From NCBI RefSeq assembly GCF_002811475.1, contig NZ_NPDL01000004.1, forward strand, positions 310,001 to 374,000: DNA of 64,000 nucleotides, written 5' to 3'. The position numbers and the translations under genes were made by a program. The notes beneath the pieces are model-generated. The model did no database searches, had not been told where the DNA came from, and saw nothing but the letters and a program-made list of their open reading frames with translations. Positions 27,365-37,652 of this stretch are shown in pieces (the stretch's first letter is position 1; every line of letters begins with the position of its first letter). Source of the DNA: Leptospira hartskeerlii. GTDB lineage: Bacteria; Spirochaetota; Leptospiria; Leptospirales; Leptospiraceae.

Positions 27365-27946
27365 TTAGTTTAGTTCAAGTCTACTCCAAGGAGCAGGATC
27401 AAATCCACTATTTAAGCCGCAGCCAGCATTAATATTGCTCGGGTCGGAATAATAATCCAAATCATCGTCTTTCGCAGATGCTAAAGTTGTTTGAGTGGAT
27501 ACGTCGGAAAGGTCAGGACAAACGTAAGTCTTACCATCTTTAACAGTCCATCTATACCAACCGTAATCTCCTTGAGAGAAGGACGAATCAGAACGGAAGC
27601 GAACATAGATGACTTTTTTAGTCGTATCGATTTCTTGGATCTCTCCATAAAGGTAACTGTTTCCGTATGTAGCGTCGAACATGGTTTGTGCGATTAAAGA
27701 AAGGGATATATTGTATGTTCCTACAATTTCATTTCCCGGAGCAGTATAGGTTCCGCCTGCATAATCAGAAGTTCCATTGTAGTAGTTATAATTACCTGCA
27801 ATCGGATTTAATCCTGCCAATGCCACCAAAGCAAGAGTGTTCGGATCGTCGGTTTTCTTTGACTCCCCCAATTCGAAACAGTTAGCAAATACGAATAGTG
27901 AAGTGAGGATAAGCAGTAAGGTCGCTTGTTTTTTGAATTTTCTCAT
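27365..27946 (-). CDS. Lipoprotein, first gene of the B12-riboswitch operon
   Basis: 193 residues with a lipoprotein signal (hydrophobic residues 9-21, lipobox FANC, Cys23). The mature chain is rich in Tyr, Gly, Asn and Asp with beta-strand spacing, ends in PWSRLELN, and contains three further cysteines. No known family is recognised. A strong ribosome site (GGAGAG) precedes the ATG. It is the gene nearest the cobalamin riboswitch and so the one most directly controlled by it. Surface or periplasmic corrinoid handling is a reasonable guess, not something visible in the protein itself. Confidence 0.7.
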   Translation of the reverse strand: MRKFKKQATLLLILTSLFVFANCFELGESKKTDDPNTLALVALAGLNPIAGNYNYYNGTSDYAGGTYTAPGNEIVGTYNISLSLIAQTMFDATYGNSYLYGEIQEIDTTKKVIYVRFRSDSSFSQGDYGWYRWTVKDGKTYVCPDLSDVSTQTTLASAKDDDLDYYSDPSNINAGCGLNSGFDPAPWSRLELN

Positions 27947-28057
27947 TTTTCTCTCCTGGTTCTGCCGGATATCGCAGAAAAAGAAAATAAAAGCAAAATA
28001 ACGTTAGTCGATCATTGATCTTATGAAGATCTGAAAGATTTTGTATTTGCGGTGGTT

Positions 28058-28172
28058 TCTTTTTCCGTTCGAGAGCCCCGACATTTTAGCTTTCGGGGCC
28101 CCATCGCAGAAAGCGCTGATGCGCTAAAGAGCGAGATTTACGATACCCCCCAACCTCGAGGTTTAAGTATCG
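28058..28172 (-). promoter_or_regulatory. Expression platform of the cobalamin riboswitch
   Basis: CGATAC (28172-28167), which includes the 3' side of P1, can alternatively pair with GTATCG (28146-28141), enclosing an AACC-TCGA-GGTT hairpin. Further down are AGCGC-atca-GCGCT and a GC-rich GCCCCGA/TCGGGGC stem (about 28102-28073). The T tracts after these stems are short, so termination versus ribosome-site control cannot be decided by eye. Confidence 0.5.
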
Positions 28173-28317
28173 CGTGGAAGATCTGGCTTATTCCGTTTAA
28201 GACGGACATCACAGTTGCGGGTCAGCGCGGGAATTTCACCCGACTTCCTCCCTGAAAGCGTAATTCCAGGTTTTGGTTTAGCACTTCCCCTGGCAAGGGA
28301 AAAAGTATGAGGATACG
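28141..28317 (-). promoter_or_regulatory. Cobalamin (adenosylcobalamin-type) riboswitch
   Basis: Read on the minus strand, the conserved core is unmistakable: GGGTGAAATTCCC (28241-28229), then CCCGCAACTGTGATG (28221-28207), then the B12-box-like AAGCCAG (28189-28183) near the 3' end. GTATC (28316-28312) at the 5' end can pair with GATAC (28171-28167) to close helix P1. It lies about 200 bases upstream of the first lipoprotein gene and in line with two lipoproteins, cobT, cobS and cobC. Cobalamin binding would be expected to switch the operon off. Confidence 0.9.
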
Positions 28318-28503
28318 AAAGTCATCTATTCCTTGCAATATCCGGATATATCGGCGATATTCAGAACGTACGAACGAATCGAAAGGATTCGGTACATAAT
28401 TTCAGATCGATGAGACCTTCTACTTCGCAAAAAATTCGGGAAAGATCTTTCATAGACCGAAAATAAAAGAGAGAGTTCTAATAAAACTTCCAAGAGGAAT
28501 CCG

Positions 28504-29844
28504 ATGAAAATTACCCGATCCACTTTTCTGAAAGCCGGAATTTTAACTGCCGCAGCTTTGTTGGGAAGTCGGAAGGGGAATTTATCCGCTCAAAATACAA
28601 ACTCCGGGAAAAAAGTAATCGTTCTTGGCGGTGGACTTTCAGGGCTTTATTCAGCATACATTTTAGGAAAAACAGGAAGTAAAGTAACTCTGATAGAAGC
28701 CACAGATAGAGTAGGAGGAAGAGTTAGATCTATACAAGATCCTTCCGGTCATGTAGTTGATCTAGGAGCGGAATGGGTCTCTTCCGAAGATAAAACTGTT
28801 CGAAGTTTAGTTAGAGAGCTTGGTTTAAAACTACAATCTTCCCCTTTGGTTCCGGATCTATTTTTAGGAACTTATAAAAAAGCAGGCACCTGGGAACTTT
28901 CTTCCAAATCTCAAGAGATCCTGAACAAACTTGTATCACAAAATTCTAAATTAGATACCGCTCAACAGCAGGCTTTAGATCGTATTAGCTTTTATAATTA
29001 TCTAATATACCAAGGAGTTAGTCCGGAAGATCTAACCTTGCTCGGTCATAAACTTTCTCTTCATTACGGAGATAGTATCCGTGTTCTATCTGCGGAGAAG
29101 GTATTGGGTGATCTCGCACAATTTCCTGTGAGGAATAGCAGAATAGAAGGTGGAATGGAAAGTATCGCTAAAACCTTGGTGATGAATATAGAGAACACTG
29201 AGTTTGTTTTTTCAGATCCTGTTCTTTCTGTGGATCAGGATTCGACTGGAGTTACCGTCACTACTGCTTCCGGAAGAAAGTTTAGCGGTTCTACTTGTAT
29301 ATGTACTTTGCCTGCGAACCAAATTTCTAACGTAAAATGGAATCCCGGATTGGATAAGGAAAAACTTCTCGCTGCTTTGAGAGTTCGTTATTCACAGATA
29401 TTTAAACTGTTTTTGGTATTAAAGGAATCTCCATGGGAATCTTCTCCATTTGCAGTTCATTCGGATGCAGCCGCTCAATTCTTATATGATGCAGGAACTA
29501 AATCGGATACTAGTGATAAGGTTTTAGGAGTGATCGCGAACGGGGACAGATTTTCCGTATTCGATTCTGCTAACCAAGACCAAAAGGTAGAATATATTCG
29601 TCTGACTTTGGATCGTCTAGGCCTGAAGAAAGATCTACAGATCCAAAGATTTTATTTTACCGAAGCTAAAAAAGATTACGTGCCGAATGGAATTGCCGAG
29701 TTCCCACCGGGAAGTTTCGGATCGGAGATCATTCTACGAAAACCATTCGATCGTATCTTTTTTGCGGGAGAACATACTGGAGAAATTACCGGAACAGTAG
29801 AGGCCGCCCTGAGCTCTGCGATCAAGGCGGTAAATTTGGTTTAG
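28504..29844 (+). CDS. Flavin-containing amine oxidase family protein
   Basis: 446 residues. After a signal-like N-terminus (TRSTFLKAG then a hydrophobic run; only one arginine, so a weak Tat candidate) comes the FAD-binding loop [12 protein letters not shown] and the GGRV motif of monoamine oxidases. The C-terminal FAD contact [21 protein letters not shown] is complete. It probably oxidises an amine or amino acid in the periplasm, giving H2O2 and an aldehyde. Divergent from the B12 operon; its stop overlaps the topoisomerase B stop by four bases on the opposite strand. Confidence 0.8.
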   Translation: MKITRSTFLKAGILTAAALLGSRKGNLSAQNTNSGKKVIVLGGGLSGLYSAYILGKTGSKVTLIEATDRVGGRVRSIQDPSGHVVDLGAEWVSSEDKTVRSLVRELGLKLQSSPLVPDLFLGTYKKAGTWELSSKSQEILNKLVSQNSKLDTAQQQALDRISFYNYLIYQGVSPEDLTLLGHKLSLHYGDSIRVLSAEKVLGDLAQFPVRNSRIEGGMESIAKTLVMNIENTEFVFSDPVLSVDQDSTGVTVTTASGRKFSGSTCICTLPANQISNVKWNPGLDKEKLLAALRVRYSQIFKLFLVLKESPWESSPFAVHSDAAAQFLYDAGTKSDTSDKVLGVIANGDRFSVFDSANQDQKVEYIRLTLDRLGLKKDLQIQRFYFTEAKKDYVPNGIAEFPPGSFGSEIILRKPFDRIFFAGEHTGEITGTVEAALSSAIKAVNLV

Positions 29845-31997
29845 TCTTCGATTACGCTCATAGCGTATTCGGAGATTGCGTCTCTTCTTTGTTCTGCAAA
29901 GTCTTTGTGGAACCAAAGGTTCTGGATCTTAGAAGCTTCCTTTTTGTTTCCGATGGTGATCTTGGTCATACACTCATCTACCGCAAACTTCATGGCTTCT
30001 TTTCCTGTTTCCCCGAGTCCTTTGTTCCGTTTTTTGCGAACGATTTGACCGCCTGATTTTTCCACTCGTTTGACCAGAGCATCGTAATCTTTATCGTCGA
30101 TGCAGAATATTGTCTCGGTCTTCTTGGAATCTCCACCCTTGATATCCACCTCATAAAGAGGAGCGCTAGATATATGAATGAGTCCTAAGTCAAAAAGTTC
30201 AGGCCAATACTCATAAAAGAAAGAAAGCATCAAAGAACGGATCGCATATCCATCAAAGTCCGCATCTGTAATGATACTTACTTTTTCATAATTCAGTTCA
30301 TCGATTGATTTAACTTTTTGGTCAAGAGGAAGACCCAAGATCGCTACTATGTTTTTTAACTCTTCGTTTGCGATCGCTTTTGCCAAAGAAACTCCCTTAC
30401 AGTTCATAGGTTTTCCTCTGAGTGGGAACAAGCCGTGAAGTTTAGGGTTTCTTGCAGGACGAAGACCTGCGATTGCGGAGTCTCCTTCTGCTACGAATAA
30501 TACTCTGCCAGGATCGTTTGGTTTTCCAGTAGGAGGCATGAGTTTAGGGATATTCATCTTACTTGCTTTTTTGAGTCCACGTTGTGCGTCTTCGAAAGCT
30601 TTCAGCTGAGTTCTTTTCTCCATTTGGAGTTTAACTTCTTCCAATAAGCCGGTTTTTTTAATGAACTTATCTAAGTGTTTGTCTACTGCGTTACGGATGT
30701 CTTCGTTTAAGTCGTTGATCAAATAAGACTTGTCCTGAGATTTAAAACGAGGATTCAACAACCTCATGTTTACATACATGTGAAAGCAGTTCCTGACATC
30801 GTTACGGGTACAGCTTGTTTTGAGTTTTTTCTCTAAGGAAACAATCTGGCTTTTTTTACGGACTTCGTCACAAAGTCTATTTTCCAGATACTCGATTGCA
30901 GAACCGCCTTGAGGAGCGAAGATCGAGTTCACCCAAGTTAGGTTTTTATTTTGACCGATCACTAAGTATGCTTCCAGATGTAATTGGGAACCGGTAGCAG
31001 GAGCATTGTAATCCATTTTGTAGTAAGTCAGATCGGAATGGGAAAATATCTCATCCAGACCTTTTTTGAACTTATACTTTTCCTTCTTACCTTTATGAAC
31101 AAACTGAACTTCCAATCCAGGATTGGTCATTGCGATGTCCTGCAGATACTGTTTCATCAGATCTACGTTAAAGGAAGTATCTATATTATTAAAATATTTT
31201 GGATTCAGTTCGAATTCGACAGCAGTTCCGTGTTCTTCTTTAGAAGCCTTTTCGATCGCTTCGATCATATTCGTTTTTTTGCTGATCGGTACTAACTTCT
31301 CTATCTGATCTTTTGTAAGAAGCGGACAATCATCGAATTTTCCGTGCTCGTCGAAATATAAGAAAACTTTTTCAGTATCTTCCTTAGAAAGTTTATAAGA
31401 ACGGATCTGCTTTTTTGCGTCTTCGTGAAGAGTGAATAGTTTTTTGAAAGTACTACCGTCGTTAGTAGTTTTTACTTTAAAGTAAGAAGAAACCATTCTT
31501 ACCAAAGAAATACCCACACCATTCTGACCGGCAACATGGTCCTGTTTTACATGGTCGTCGAAGTTCTCTCCGTACATTAAATGCAGATATACACCTTCCG
31601 CATTCTTTGCCGGGATCCCTCTTCCGTTATCAGCAACCGTTACAGTTTTTTTGTCGGAAGAAAGTTGGATAATAAGTTTGGACATCTTATCTTTTTCAGG
31701 AATAGTCTTGTCCTTTTGGTTCTTGCGGTATTCGTCTACCGCGTTCATACAAGCCTCGTCCAAACATTTTAATTTGGCTGGAACGTCTTCCAATTCCTCG
31801 TGAACGATCTCATATAAATTACCGCTGTTCTTACGGAAAAAATGCTGCTCGAATGTGGAAGCAGAGTTCTGCCCTAACCACATTCCGGTCCTCATCCTTA
31901 CGTGTTCTACGTTGGAGAGTTTTTTGAAGTTCCGTTCCCCTCCGGTCGCGGGCTTCTTTTCGGTTTTGGTTTTAGCAGTGCTCATTCCTTGTCCCAT
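29841..31997 (-). CDS. Type IIA topoisomerase ATPase (GyrB/ParE-like) subunit, divergent
   Basis: 718 residues: GHKL ATPase ([10 protein letters not shown] near residue 80, VADNGRGIP at 121-129, [10 protein letters not shown] at 158-167), transducer, and TOPRIM domain ([20 protein letters not shown]). The motif forms lean toward T4 and eukaryotic topoisomerase II rather than GyrB: DE-x3-NA-x-D instead of the usual VDNSIDEA, and [12 protein letters not shown] close to the eukaryotic YGVFPLRGK. The start overlaps the stop of the A subunit, so both are made from one mRNA. It is probably a second topoisomerase beside the housekeeping gyrase. Start may be ATG 31997 or 31985. Confidence 0.82.
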   Translation of the reverse strand: MGQGMSTAKTKTEKKPATGGERNFKKLSNVEHVRMRTGMWLGQNSASTFEQHFFRKNSGNLYEIVHEELEDVPAKLKCLDEACMNAVDEYRKNQKDKTIPEKDKMSKLIIQLSSDKKTVTVADNGRGIPAKNAEGVYLHLMYGENFDDHVKQDHVAGQNGVGISLVRMVSSYFKVKTTNDGSTFKKLFTLHEDAKKQIRSYKLSKEDTEKVFLYFDEHGKFDDCPLLTKDQIEKLVPISKKTNMIEAIEKASKEEHGTAVEFELNPKYFNNIDTSFNVDLMKQYLQDIAMTNPGLEVQFVHKGKKEKYKFKKGLDEIFSHSDLTYYKMDYNAPATGSQLHLEAYLVIGQNKNLTWVNSIFAPQGGSAIEYLENRLCDEVRKKSQIVSLEKKLKTSCTRNDVRNCFHMYVNMRLLNPRFKSQDKSYLINDLNEDIRNAVDKHLDKFIKKTGLLEEVKLQMEKRTQLKAFEDAQRGLKKASKMNIPKLMPPTGKPNDPGRVLFVAEGDSAIAGLRPARNPKLHGLFPLRGKPMNCKGVSLAKAIANEELKNIVAILGLPLDQKVKSIDELNYEKVSIITDADFDGYAIRSLMLSFFYEYWPELFDLGLIHISSAPLYEVDIKGGDSKKTETIFCIDDKDYDALVKRVEKSGGQIVRKKRNKGLGETGKEAMKFAVDECMTKITIGNKKEASKIQNLWFHKDFAEQRRDAISEYAMSVIED

Positions 31998-33367
31998 TTA
32001 TCCTTCAGCTCGGCTAATTCCCCGACCATGAATTCTGTTAATTTTTTATCTTCTTTCACAAGCCCTTGGTATCTGGAAAGGGCGGTTTTTGCCTCTACGA
32101 TGGCTTCTTCACATTTGCGAACTTCTTCTAAAGTCATTCTATAGATCGGAATAGAAGCTAACCATTCGTAATATACGAATTTGGATTTTTGGAGTTTGTC
32201 CTCGAAATCCTTTTTGGATTTGATCCCGATCACTTTTTCATTCCATTTTTCTTTGATGAAACGGATCAATTCAGAGTTTCTTTCGATCTTCTCTTGTTCC
32301 AAACCTGCAAGACGTTTGAATCTTCGGATCAAGTGGGTCTTTCTGAAATCGCAGAAACGTTTGATGATCTCTTCCGGCCCGAAGTTTTTCAGACGACCGT
32401 CATAAGTTATAACGTTATTTGCCAAAGTTTGAGTATCTTCTTTGGAGATTACTGCTGAAATTTCTTTCGCGGTAGGTTTTTCACCCTTCTTATAATTCAA
32501 TTCTATACGGAATGTTTGACTGGAATGGTCCACATAGTCTTTCAGCCAGGAATCTTTTCTTTCCAGAATATCATCTAGAAGGTTAATTACCTTTTCTCTA
32601 TTCCAGTTCATTGGAGCATCTGTAAGATAGAGGGTATCTCCTTCCCAAGTAAAACCGAAGGTAGTGGTCATTGTGATATTGCCCGCTTCGGTTTTTGACA
32701 TTTTCACTTCGCCTTTGTAATCCTTGTACCAAGGTTTTAAAGGAAGAGGCTTTTTGGTTTTGAGATAATTGATCTGCGAGTTGATAATTGCAGAAAGTTT
32801 ATGGCCCGGAATAAAACAACGGAACCCGGTTGCAATTCCCATAATATTGTTCAGAAGAACGATCGGAACTTTTCCTACGAAGTGGATTGGTTCGTCTTCT
32901 GTTTCATCGTAATTTTTAACGTAATCTATATCAGGTAAACTTTCGAAAAATCCCAGATCTTTTACGAAGTCGGAAAGTTTTACCTCAGTGTATCGGGGAG
33001 AAGCGATCGCTCCCGGATCCAAAACATCTCCGAAAGTACCTTCTCCCGCAACTAATGGCCGGTTGTTTGCGAATGTAAAGTCTTGAGCCATCTGAGAAAG
33101 AGCATCTTGGATGGATCTATCTCCGTGCGGGTGATATCCCATTGCAAGTCCCGCTACTTTTACAGTCTTAGTGTAACGGTTCCTCGCGTCTGAATTCCAC
33201 ATTGCCCAAAGAATTCTTCTCTGAACGGGCTTTAAACCATCAATTTCGTGAGGAATTGCCCGGGAATCGCAGACATATCGAGAGTATTTTCTCTGATCGT
33301 CGTTGACTTGGTCCTCGAATGGTATCTTGGGGAAGTTTTCTTTGCCTGATTTATTGGAATCTTTCAT
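31982..33367 (-). CDS. Type IIA topoisomerase cleavage (GyrA/ParC-like) subunit, short form
   Basis: 461 residues, about half of GyrA: the winged-helix, tower and coiled-coil parts are present but the C-terminal beta-pinwheel is missing. The active-site tyrosine is Tyr126 in SPRYTEVKL, preceded by [13 protein letters not shown]. Size resembles phage T4 gp52. Without the pinwheel it should relax or decatenate rather than introduce negative supercoils. It pairs with the overlapping B subunit downstream. Known from family logic; strand-passage activity here is inferred. Confidence 0.82.
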   Translation of the reverse strand: MKDSNKSGKENFPKIPFEDQVNDDQRKYSRYVCDSRAIPHEIDGLKPVQRRILWAMWNSDARNRYTKTVKVAGLAMGYHPHGDRSIQDALSQMAQDFTFANNRPLVAGEGTFGDVLDPGAIASPRYTEVKLSDFVKDLGFFESLPDIDYVKNYDETEDEPIHFVGKVPIVLLNNIMGIATGFRCFIPGHKLSAIINSQINYLKTKKPLPLKPWYKDYKGEVKMSKTEAGNITMTTTFGFTWEGDTLYLTDAPMNWNREKVINLLDDILERKDSWLKDYVDHSSQTFRIELNYKKGEKPTAKEISAVISKEDTQTLANNVITYDGRLKNFGPEEIIKRFCDFRKTHLIRRFKRLAGLEQEKIERNSELIRFIKEKWNEKVIGIKSKKDFEDKLQKSKFVYYEWLASIPIYRMTLEEVRKCEEAIVEAKTALSRYQGLVKEDKKLTEFMVGELAELKDKWDKE

Positions 33368-33594
33368 GGGACTTTTATTGCCAAAGGATTTTAGGACGGT
33401 TTTACTGTCAACCTTTTAACGTACTACCCGAATTCGTACATACTTTTTAGGAAGAAATCGACTCAAGTTGCAGTAATTCTTACTTTCTCGTTGGGAAACA
33501 CCGATAAGGAAAGAAAATTTCCCGGTTTTTCCTTGAAGATTCGGACGAAAACGGAAAGTTTTTCAAGAAATCCTCTTTTTCCGGCTGTATTTTT

Positions 33595-34545
33595 TTGGAA
33601 CCGAAGTCTCGATCTTATCGCACAGTAACATTCTTCTTACTAGGTTCGACCTATTTGTTTTTTTTAATGTCCTGCTCTCTTTTGACGGAATGGACAGAAG
33701 AAAAACCTTTAGTCTCCGATCTTCCTAGTATTCGGATCTATTCTAATATCAGTTCGATCCCGGCAAGTTCTGAATCTTTTCGGAATCAACCTGGTCACCT
33801 CAGATATTTAGTATTACAAACCCAATCTTCTAAAGAAAAAATTTGGACTGGAGAAGTGGATCTTTGGGAAACAAAAGAAGACTTTCATACTTCTCTTCCT
33901 AAAGGAATTGTTTTTCCAAAATTAAGTTTTAAGGCTTCTTTATTCTCCGGTTCAGCAAGATTAGAAGATGGAGAATTTTCTCATCCTAAACAAGTTTCCT
34001 TTCATCCGCAAGGTGTTCTCTCTTGGAGTTGGGAAGGAGAAGGATTTAAATCGGGTACACAAATTTCTTCGCCTAAACAACTTAATGTTTCCGATTGGGG
34101 AATTTTATATAATTTTTCCCAAGCAGGGATCGTATGGGTCGCTAAAGAATACCGAAACCTCGGCAAGAATGTAGAACTGAATTGGGAGAATGTGCGCAAT
34201 AGCCGGACTAGCTTGAGTACTGACTATACAAGCCCAGGTGGAAGAAGTTTTCCTTACGCGGACTACGATTATAAGAACCAAATATTCCAATACGTAAATT
34301 TAATAGAAGGCAGACTTCCGGTTTGGACATTCAGAGAAGAAGGCGAATATCGTTGGGCCTGGGGTATTCTTCCCGAAGATCTATTATCTTCTAAGAACGT
34401 ATCCCAATGGAAACAAAAGAGAAGAGAAGAATTCGTAATCATGCATTTTTATGATGCTGCGAATAATATTCCGTTTACTGCCTTGGCCGATTTGAAGAAC
34501 TATCCAATCATCCTCTTAAAAGATTACGACAATGCCAGAAAATAA
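33595..34545 (+). CDS. Lipoprotein of unknown function
   Basis: 316 residues starting at TTG 33595, the only codon that keeps the whole signal segment ([18 protein letters not shown], lipobox LMSC). The mature chain is beta-rich with many Trp and aromatic residues, and resembles no family I can name; a lipocalin-like or CrtC-like fold is possible but unproven. It overlaps gltX by 14 bases, so it is translated from the gltX mRNA, a pairing with no obvious functional sense. Confidence 0.6.
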   Translation: MEPKSRSYRTVTFFLLGSTYLFFLMSCSLLTEWTEEKPLVSDLPSIRIYSNISSIPASSESFRNQPGHLRYLVLQTQSSKEKIWTGEVDLWETKEDFHTSLPKGIVFPKLSFKASLFSGSARLEDGEFSHPKQVSFHPQGVLSWSWEGEGFKSGTQISSPKQLNVSDWGILYNFSQAGIVWVAKEYRNLGKNVELNWENVRNSRTSLSTDYTSPGGRSFPYADYDYKNQIFQYVNLIEGRLPVWTFREEGEYRWAWGILPEDLLSSKNVSQWKQKRREEFVIMHFYDAANNIPFTALADLKNYPIILLKDYDNARK

Positions 34546-36094
34546 GGAAGTCAGAACCAGGTTCGCACCGTCACCAACCGGGTTCCTTCATGTGGGCGGA
34601 GCTAGGACCGCTTTATTCAATTACTTATACGCCAAAGCCCAAGGCGGAAAATTTTTATTAAGGGTAGAAGATACGGATCAAGCCAGATCCACCGAAGAAT
34701 CTTTTAAAACCATCCTTGAATCCTTAAAATGGTTAGGGATAGAATGGGATGAAGGTCCTCATGTAGGAGGCCCTTACGGTCCGTATGTACAATCCGAAAG
34801 GATCTCTATCTATAAAGAATATACGGAAAAGTTGATCTCCGAAGGAAAAGCCTACCGCTGCTTCTGCACCCAAGAAGAATTAGAGGCAAAGAAAAAACAG
34901 GCAGAGGCAATGGGAGTCCCTTACGTTTATGACGGACTTCATGCTAACATGAGCGAATCAGAAGTTCAGGAAAAACTGAAAGCAGGAACTCCTTACTCTG
35001 TTCGTTTCAAAACTCCATCTAAAACTCTGATCTTCGACGATATCATCCAAGGAAAAGTGAAGTTCGAAACAAAACTGATCGGTGACTTCATCATTGTAAA
35101 ATCAGACGGTTTCCCTTCTTATAACTACGCTGTGGTTGTGGATGACGGGCTCATGAAAATTTCTCACGTGATCCGTGGAGTGGGACACCTTTCCAATACA
35201 CCTCGTCAGATCTTACTCTATGAAGCATTGGGTTTTCCAGTTCCTGAGTTTGCTCACGCTTCCGAGATCGTGGGAATGGACGGCAAAAAATTATCTAAAC
35301 GCGCGGGAGCAACTTCTATATTAGCTTTCCGTGATTTAGGTTATTTGCCTGAAACATTCTTAAATTATATGGCGCTACTAGGTTGGACTTCTCCAGATGG
35401 TCAGGAATATCTGCCGGGGGATATTCTTCCTAAAACATTCGATGTACATCGTTGTTCCAAGTCACCTTCTACTTTTGACGTATTCAGAAAGCCGAAGGGA
35501 GGGGATGAGGAAGTTGCGACTAACTTCTCCAGTCTGGACCAGATCGCAGAAGCGATGAACCCTAAGTCCAAATTGAATTGGCTTTCTAATAAATATATCA
35601 GAGAACTTCCGATCCAAAAGGTAGCGGATAGTTTGGCTCCATTCTTGGAAAACAGAGCGGATATTCCGGCGGAATATAGAGATCCAAAGAATCAGGAATT
35701 ACATTCTTTAATTGATAGCGTTAGAGTGTATCTGGACAATTTGCGCCAGGCGCCTGATTATATTGCGGAATTTTTCGTATCCGATCTGAAAATAGCGGAT
35801 GGAGAAGCGAAAGAGATTTTGGCCCAAGAATTTTCTTCGAAAGTTGTCTCCACATTTTACGAATTATTAAAAAAGTCGGATCCTAAAACCGATGAGGATT
35901 ATAAGGCTTTAATGACCCAAGCAGGAGAATTGACCGGCCAAAAGGGAAAGACCCTATTTATGCCGATCCGAGTTTCCGCTACTGGAAAAGCTCACGGACT
36001 GGAGTTACCTATCCTATTCCCTCTCTTAGGGAAGGAAAAGCTACTCAAACGAATAGAGAAAATCTCGGTACAAGTAGGAATTTCTTTACCTTAG
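34532..36094 (+). CDS. gltX: Glutamyl-tRNA synthetase
   Basis: Class I aminoacyl-tRNA synthetase charging tRNA-Glu (and perhaps tRNA-Gln where GatCAB is used). HIGH appears as HVGG at residues 20-23 and KMSKS as KLSKR at 253-257; the FAPSPTG start block and EDTDQARS are standard. 520 residues is normal for the family. The start codon lies within the end of the lipoprotein gene. Confidence 0.95.
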   Translation: MPENKEVRTRFAPSPTGFLHVGGARTALFNYLYAKAQGGKFLLRVEDTDQARSTEESFKTILESLKWLGIEWDEGPHVGGPYGPYVQSERISIYKEYTEKLISEGKAYRCFCTQEELEAKKKQAEAMGVPYVYDGLHANMSESEVQEKLKAGTPYSVRFKTPSKTLIFDDIIQGKVKFETKLIGDFIIVKSDGFPSYNYAVVVDDGLMKISHVIRGVGHLSNTPRQILLYEALGFPVPEFAHASEIVGMDGKKLSKRAGATSILAFRDLGYLPETFLNYMALLGWTSPDGQEYLPGDILPKTFDVHRCSKSPSTFDVFRKPKGGDEEVATNFSSLDQIAEAMNPKSKLNWLSNKYIRELPIQKVADSLAPFLENRADIPAEYRDPKNQELHSLIDSVRVYLDNLRQAPDYIAEFFVSDLKIADGEAKEILAQEFSSKVVSTFYELLKKSDPKTDEDYKALMTQAGELTGQKGKTLFMPIRVSATGKAHGLELPILFPLLGKEKLLKRIEKISVQVGISLP

Positions 36095-36103
36095 GATTTT
36101 TTC

Positions 36104-36130
36104 GGGGGTTTTTTGTTGCAAAACCCCCCT
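36104..36130 (+). terminator. Terminator-like hairpin after gltX
   Basis: GGGGGTTTT (36104-36112) pairs with AAAACCCCC (36120-36128) across a 7-nt loop. Only three Ts follow, so efficiency is uncertain. Confidence 0.55.
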
Positions 36131-36172
36131 TTCGGTCTGTATTAATATACTAGGGGACTTCTCAGATAAGAA

Positions 36173-36754
36173 ATGAGGGATACGGCCGATTCACTTTTGG
36201 TAAGGCATCATTCGGGTTCGTACGTTATGTTCCTGCCTCCTGATTTAACTAGCATTCGGGAGTTCAGAAAAGCACTTCGTCAATCCTTAGAAGAGAATAC
36301 TTTTATCTCTAAAGATATCCAGCAGATTGAGCTTGCTGCAGACGAGGCACTTACCAACTCAATCTCAGCAAATTATAATTCTAGTTCGGAAGAAACGATC
36401 ATCTGCAGATGGATCGTGAACAATTCTAAGTTTACTTTATGGATCGTCGACTACGGTTCCGGTCTGAAAAAAGAAAAGATAGAAGAGCAAGTAGCGGAAG
36501 CTAGACCTTCTTCTCTCCAAGAGTTTTTAAAAAAAGTAAAAACATACCAAGAAGGAAAATGCGAGGTGCTTCCTAATAAAGGAAAGCTTACTCAACATAG
36601 GAATTTAGGTAAAGGTTTACTTATCATGCAATCCTTAATGGATTCAGTGAAGATCATGTATCATTGTAAAGAAGGAAGAATTTCCTCCGACCCTACCGAT
36701 TCAAGTATCCGCGGGTCCATTATCGAATTAGCATTCGATTCTAAAAAACACTGA
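36173..36754 (+). CDS. RsbW/SpoIIAB-like serine kinase or anti-sigma factor (HATPase)
   Basis: 193-residue single-domain GHKL ATPase. The N box is ADEALTNSI (about residues 54-62), G1 is DYGSGL, and G2 is LGKGLLIMQSL, the arrangement of anti-sigma kinases of the RsbW type. An insert between G1 and G2 (about 40 residues, SSLQEFLKKVKTYQEG...) is longer than in SpoIIAB. No sigma factor or anti-anti-sigma protein lies beside it; its partner must be elsewhere, or it controls another protein. Two bases before the DUF455 gene. Confidence 0.8.
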   Translation: MRDTADSLLVRHHSGSYVMFLPPDLTSIREFRKALRQSLEENTFISKDIQQIELAADEALTNSISANYNSSSEETIICRWIVNNSKFTLWIVDYGSGLKKEKIEEQVAEARPSSLQEFLKKVKTYQEGKCEVLPNKGKLTQHRNLGKGLLIMQSLMDSVKIMYHCKEGRISSDPTDSSIRGSIIELAFDSKKH

Positions 36755-36756
36755 CC

Positions 36757-37596
36757 TTGACTTTAAACGAATACGCTCAATTTCTCTTAAGCTCTCCCAA
36801 TTTAGAGGATAAATTATATTCTCCGGAAAAAATGCCGGAGGATGTTCTATGGCCTAATTTTGTTCCTAAAGACAGACCGGAAAGATCTTCTAAGATAATT
36901 TTCTCGGATAAAAAATCAAAAATGCCTCGGGTAGAACATTTGAATTCCGAGGAGAATAGAATACTTTCTCTCCATCATTTTGCAAATCATGAACTCATGG
37001 CCGTAGAGATATTTGCTTGGGCCATATTAAAATTTCAGAATGCTCCTTCTTCTGTCCGTAAAAGTTTGTACAAAACTATTTTGGAAGAACAGAAACATCT
37101 GAAACTTTATTTGGACTCTATAAGAGAATGGGGAATGGATCTGGGAGATCGTCCTCTAAATTATATCTTCTGGAAACAAACCCCGAATATGCAAACTTTG
37201 CAGAAGTTCTTTGCGATCATGGCTCTTTCTTTCGAAGGGGCCAATTTGGATTTTTCTATGATCTATCAAAAGGCATTCGAAAAATTCGGAGACCAAAAAC
37301 GATCCGATATCATGCAGATCGTTCATGATGATGAGATCAGGCATGTAAAAAGAGGAGTCAAAATAGTGTTCTCAGATAAGGTCTCGCGAGACCGACAATG
37401 GGAGAAGTATCTGGAACTTTTGACTCATCCATTTACTCCCAGAAGAGCAAAGGGATTTTTGTATTTTCCGGAGCTTAGGACCAAGGCCGGATTATCACCT
37501 GAGTTTGCTGAGGCTTTAGGAGCTTATACTGACGAATACGATGGTACTACAAATGCTCGGATCGTAAAAAATGTGTTCGGTATGGAGGCTGGTTAA
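36757..37596 (+). CDS. DUF455 ferritin-like protein
   Basis: 279 residues starting at TTG, two bases after the stop of the kinase. Ferritin-like metal ligands are visible in pairs: HHFANHELMAVEIFAW (Glu in a helix), EEQKHLKLYL (Glu-x2-His) and HDDEIRHVKRG (Glu-x2-His). This is the DUF455 arrangement and suggests a di-iron or di-metal centre in a four-helix bundle. The activity of the family is unknown. The tight coupling to an anti-sigma-type kinase suggests stress-related expression. Confidence 0.78.
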   Translation: MTLNEYAQFLLSSPNLEDKLYSPEKMPEDVLWPNFVPKDRPERSSKIIFSDKKSKMPRVEHLNSEENRILSLHHFANHELMAVEIFAWAILKFQNAPSSVRKSLYKTILEEQKHLKLYLDSIREWGMDLGDRPLNYIFWKQTPNMQTLQKFFAIMALSFEGANLDFSMIYQKAFEKFGDQKRSDIMQIVHDDEIRHVKRGVKIVFSDKVSRDRQWEKYLELLTHPFTPRRAKGFLYFPELRTKAGLSPEFAEALGAYTDEYDGTTNARIVKNVFGMEAG

Positions 37597-37652
37597 GGCA
37601 TAGGAAATCGATAGACATCTGATTTTCTTGGAAAGAAGCTGTAGTTCAGAAT

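Larger units (their letters stand above)
27947..28503. other. Intergenic region with cobalamin riboswitch and divergent promoters
   Basis: Most of 28141-28317 is the minus-strand riboswitch. 27947-28140 (minus) is its expression platform and leader, with hairpins described separately. 28318-28503 must hold the promoter of the riboswitch transcript on one side and that of the amine oxidase gene on the other; I see no strong consensus element there. Confidence 0.6.

Noticed and set aside
29841..33367. Prophage remnant around the T4-like topoisomerase
   Set aside because: Despite the T4-like motifs there are no phage structural, integrase or lysis genes, and the base composition matches the flanks.
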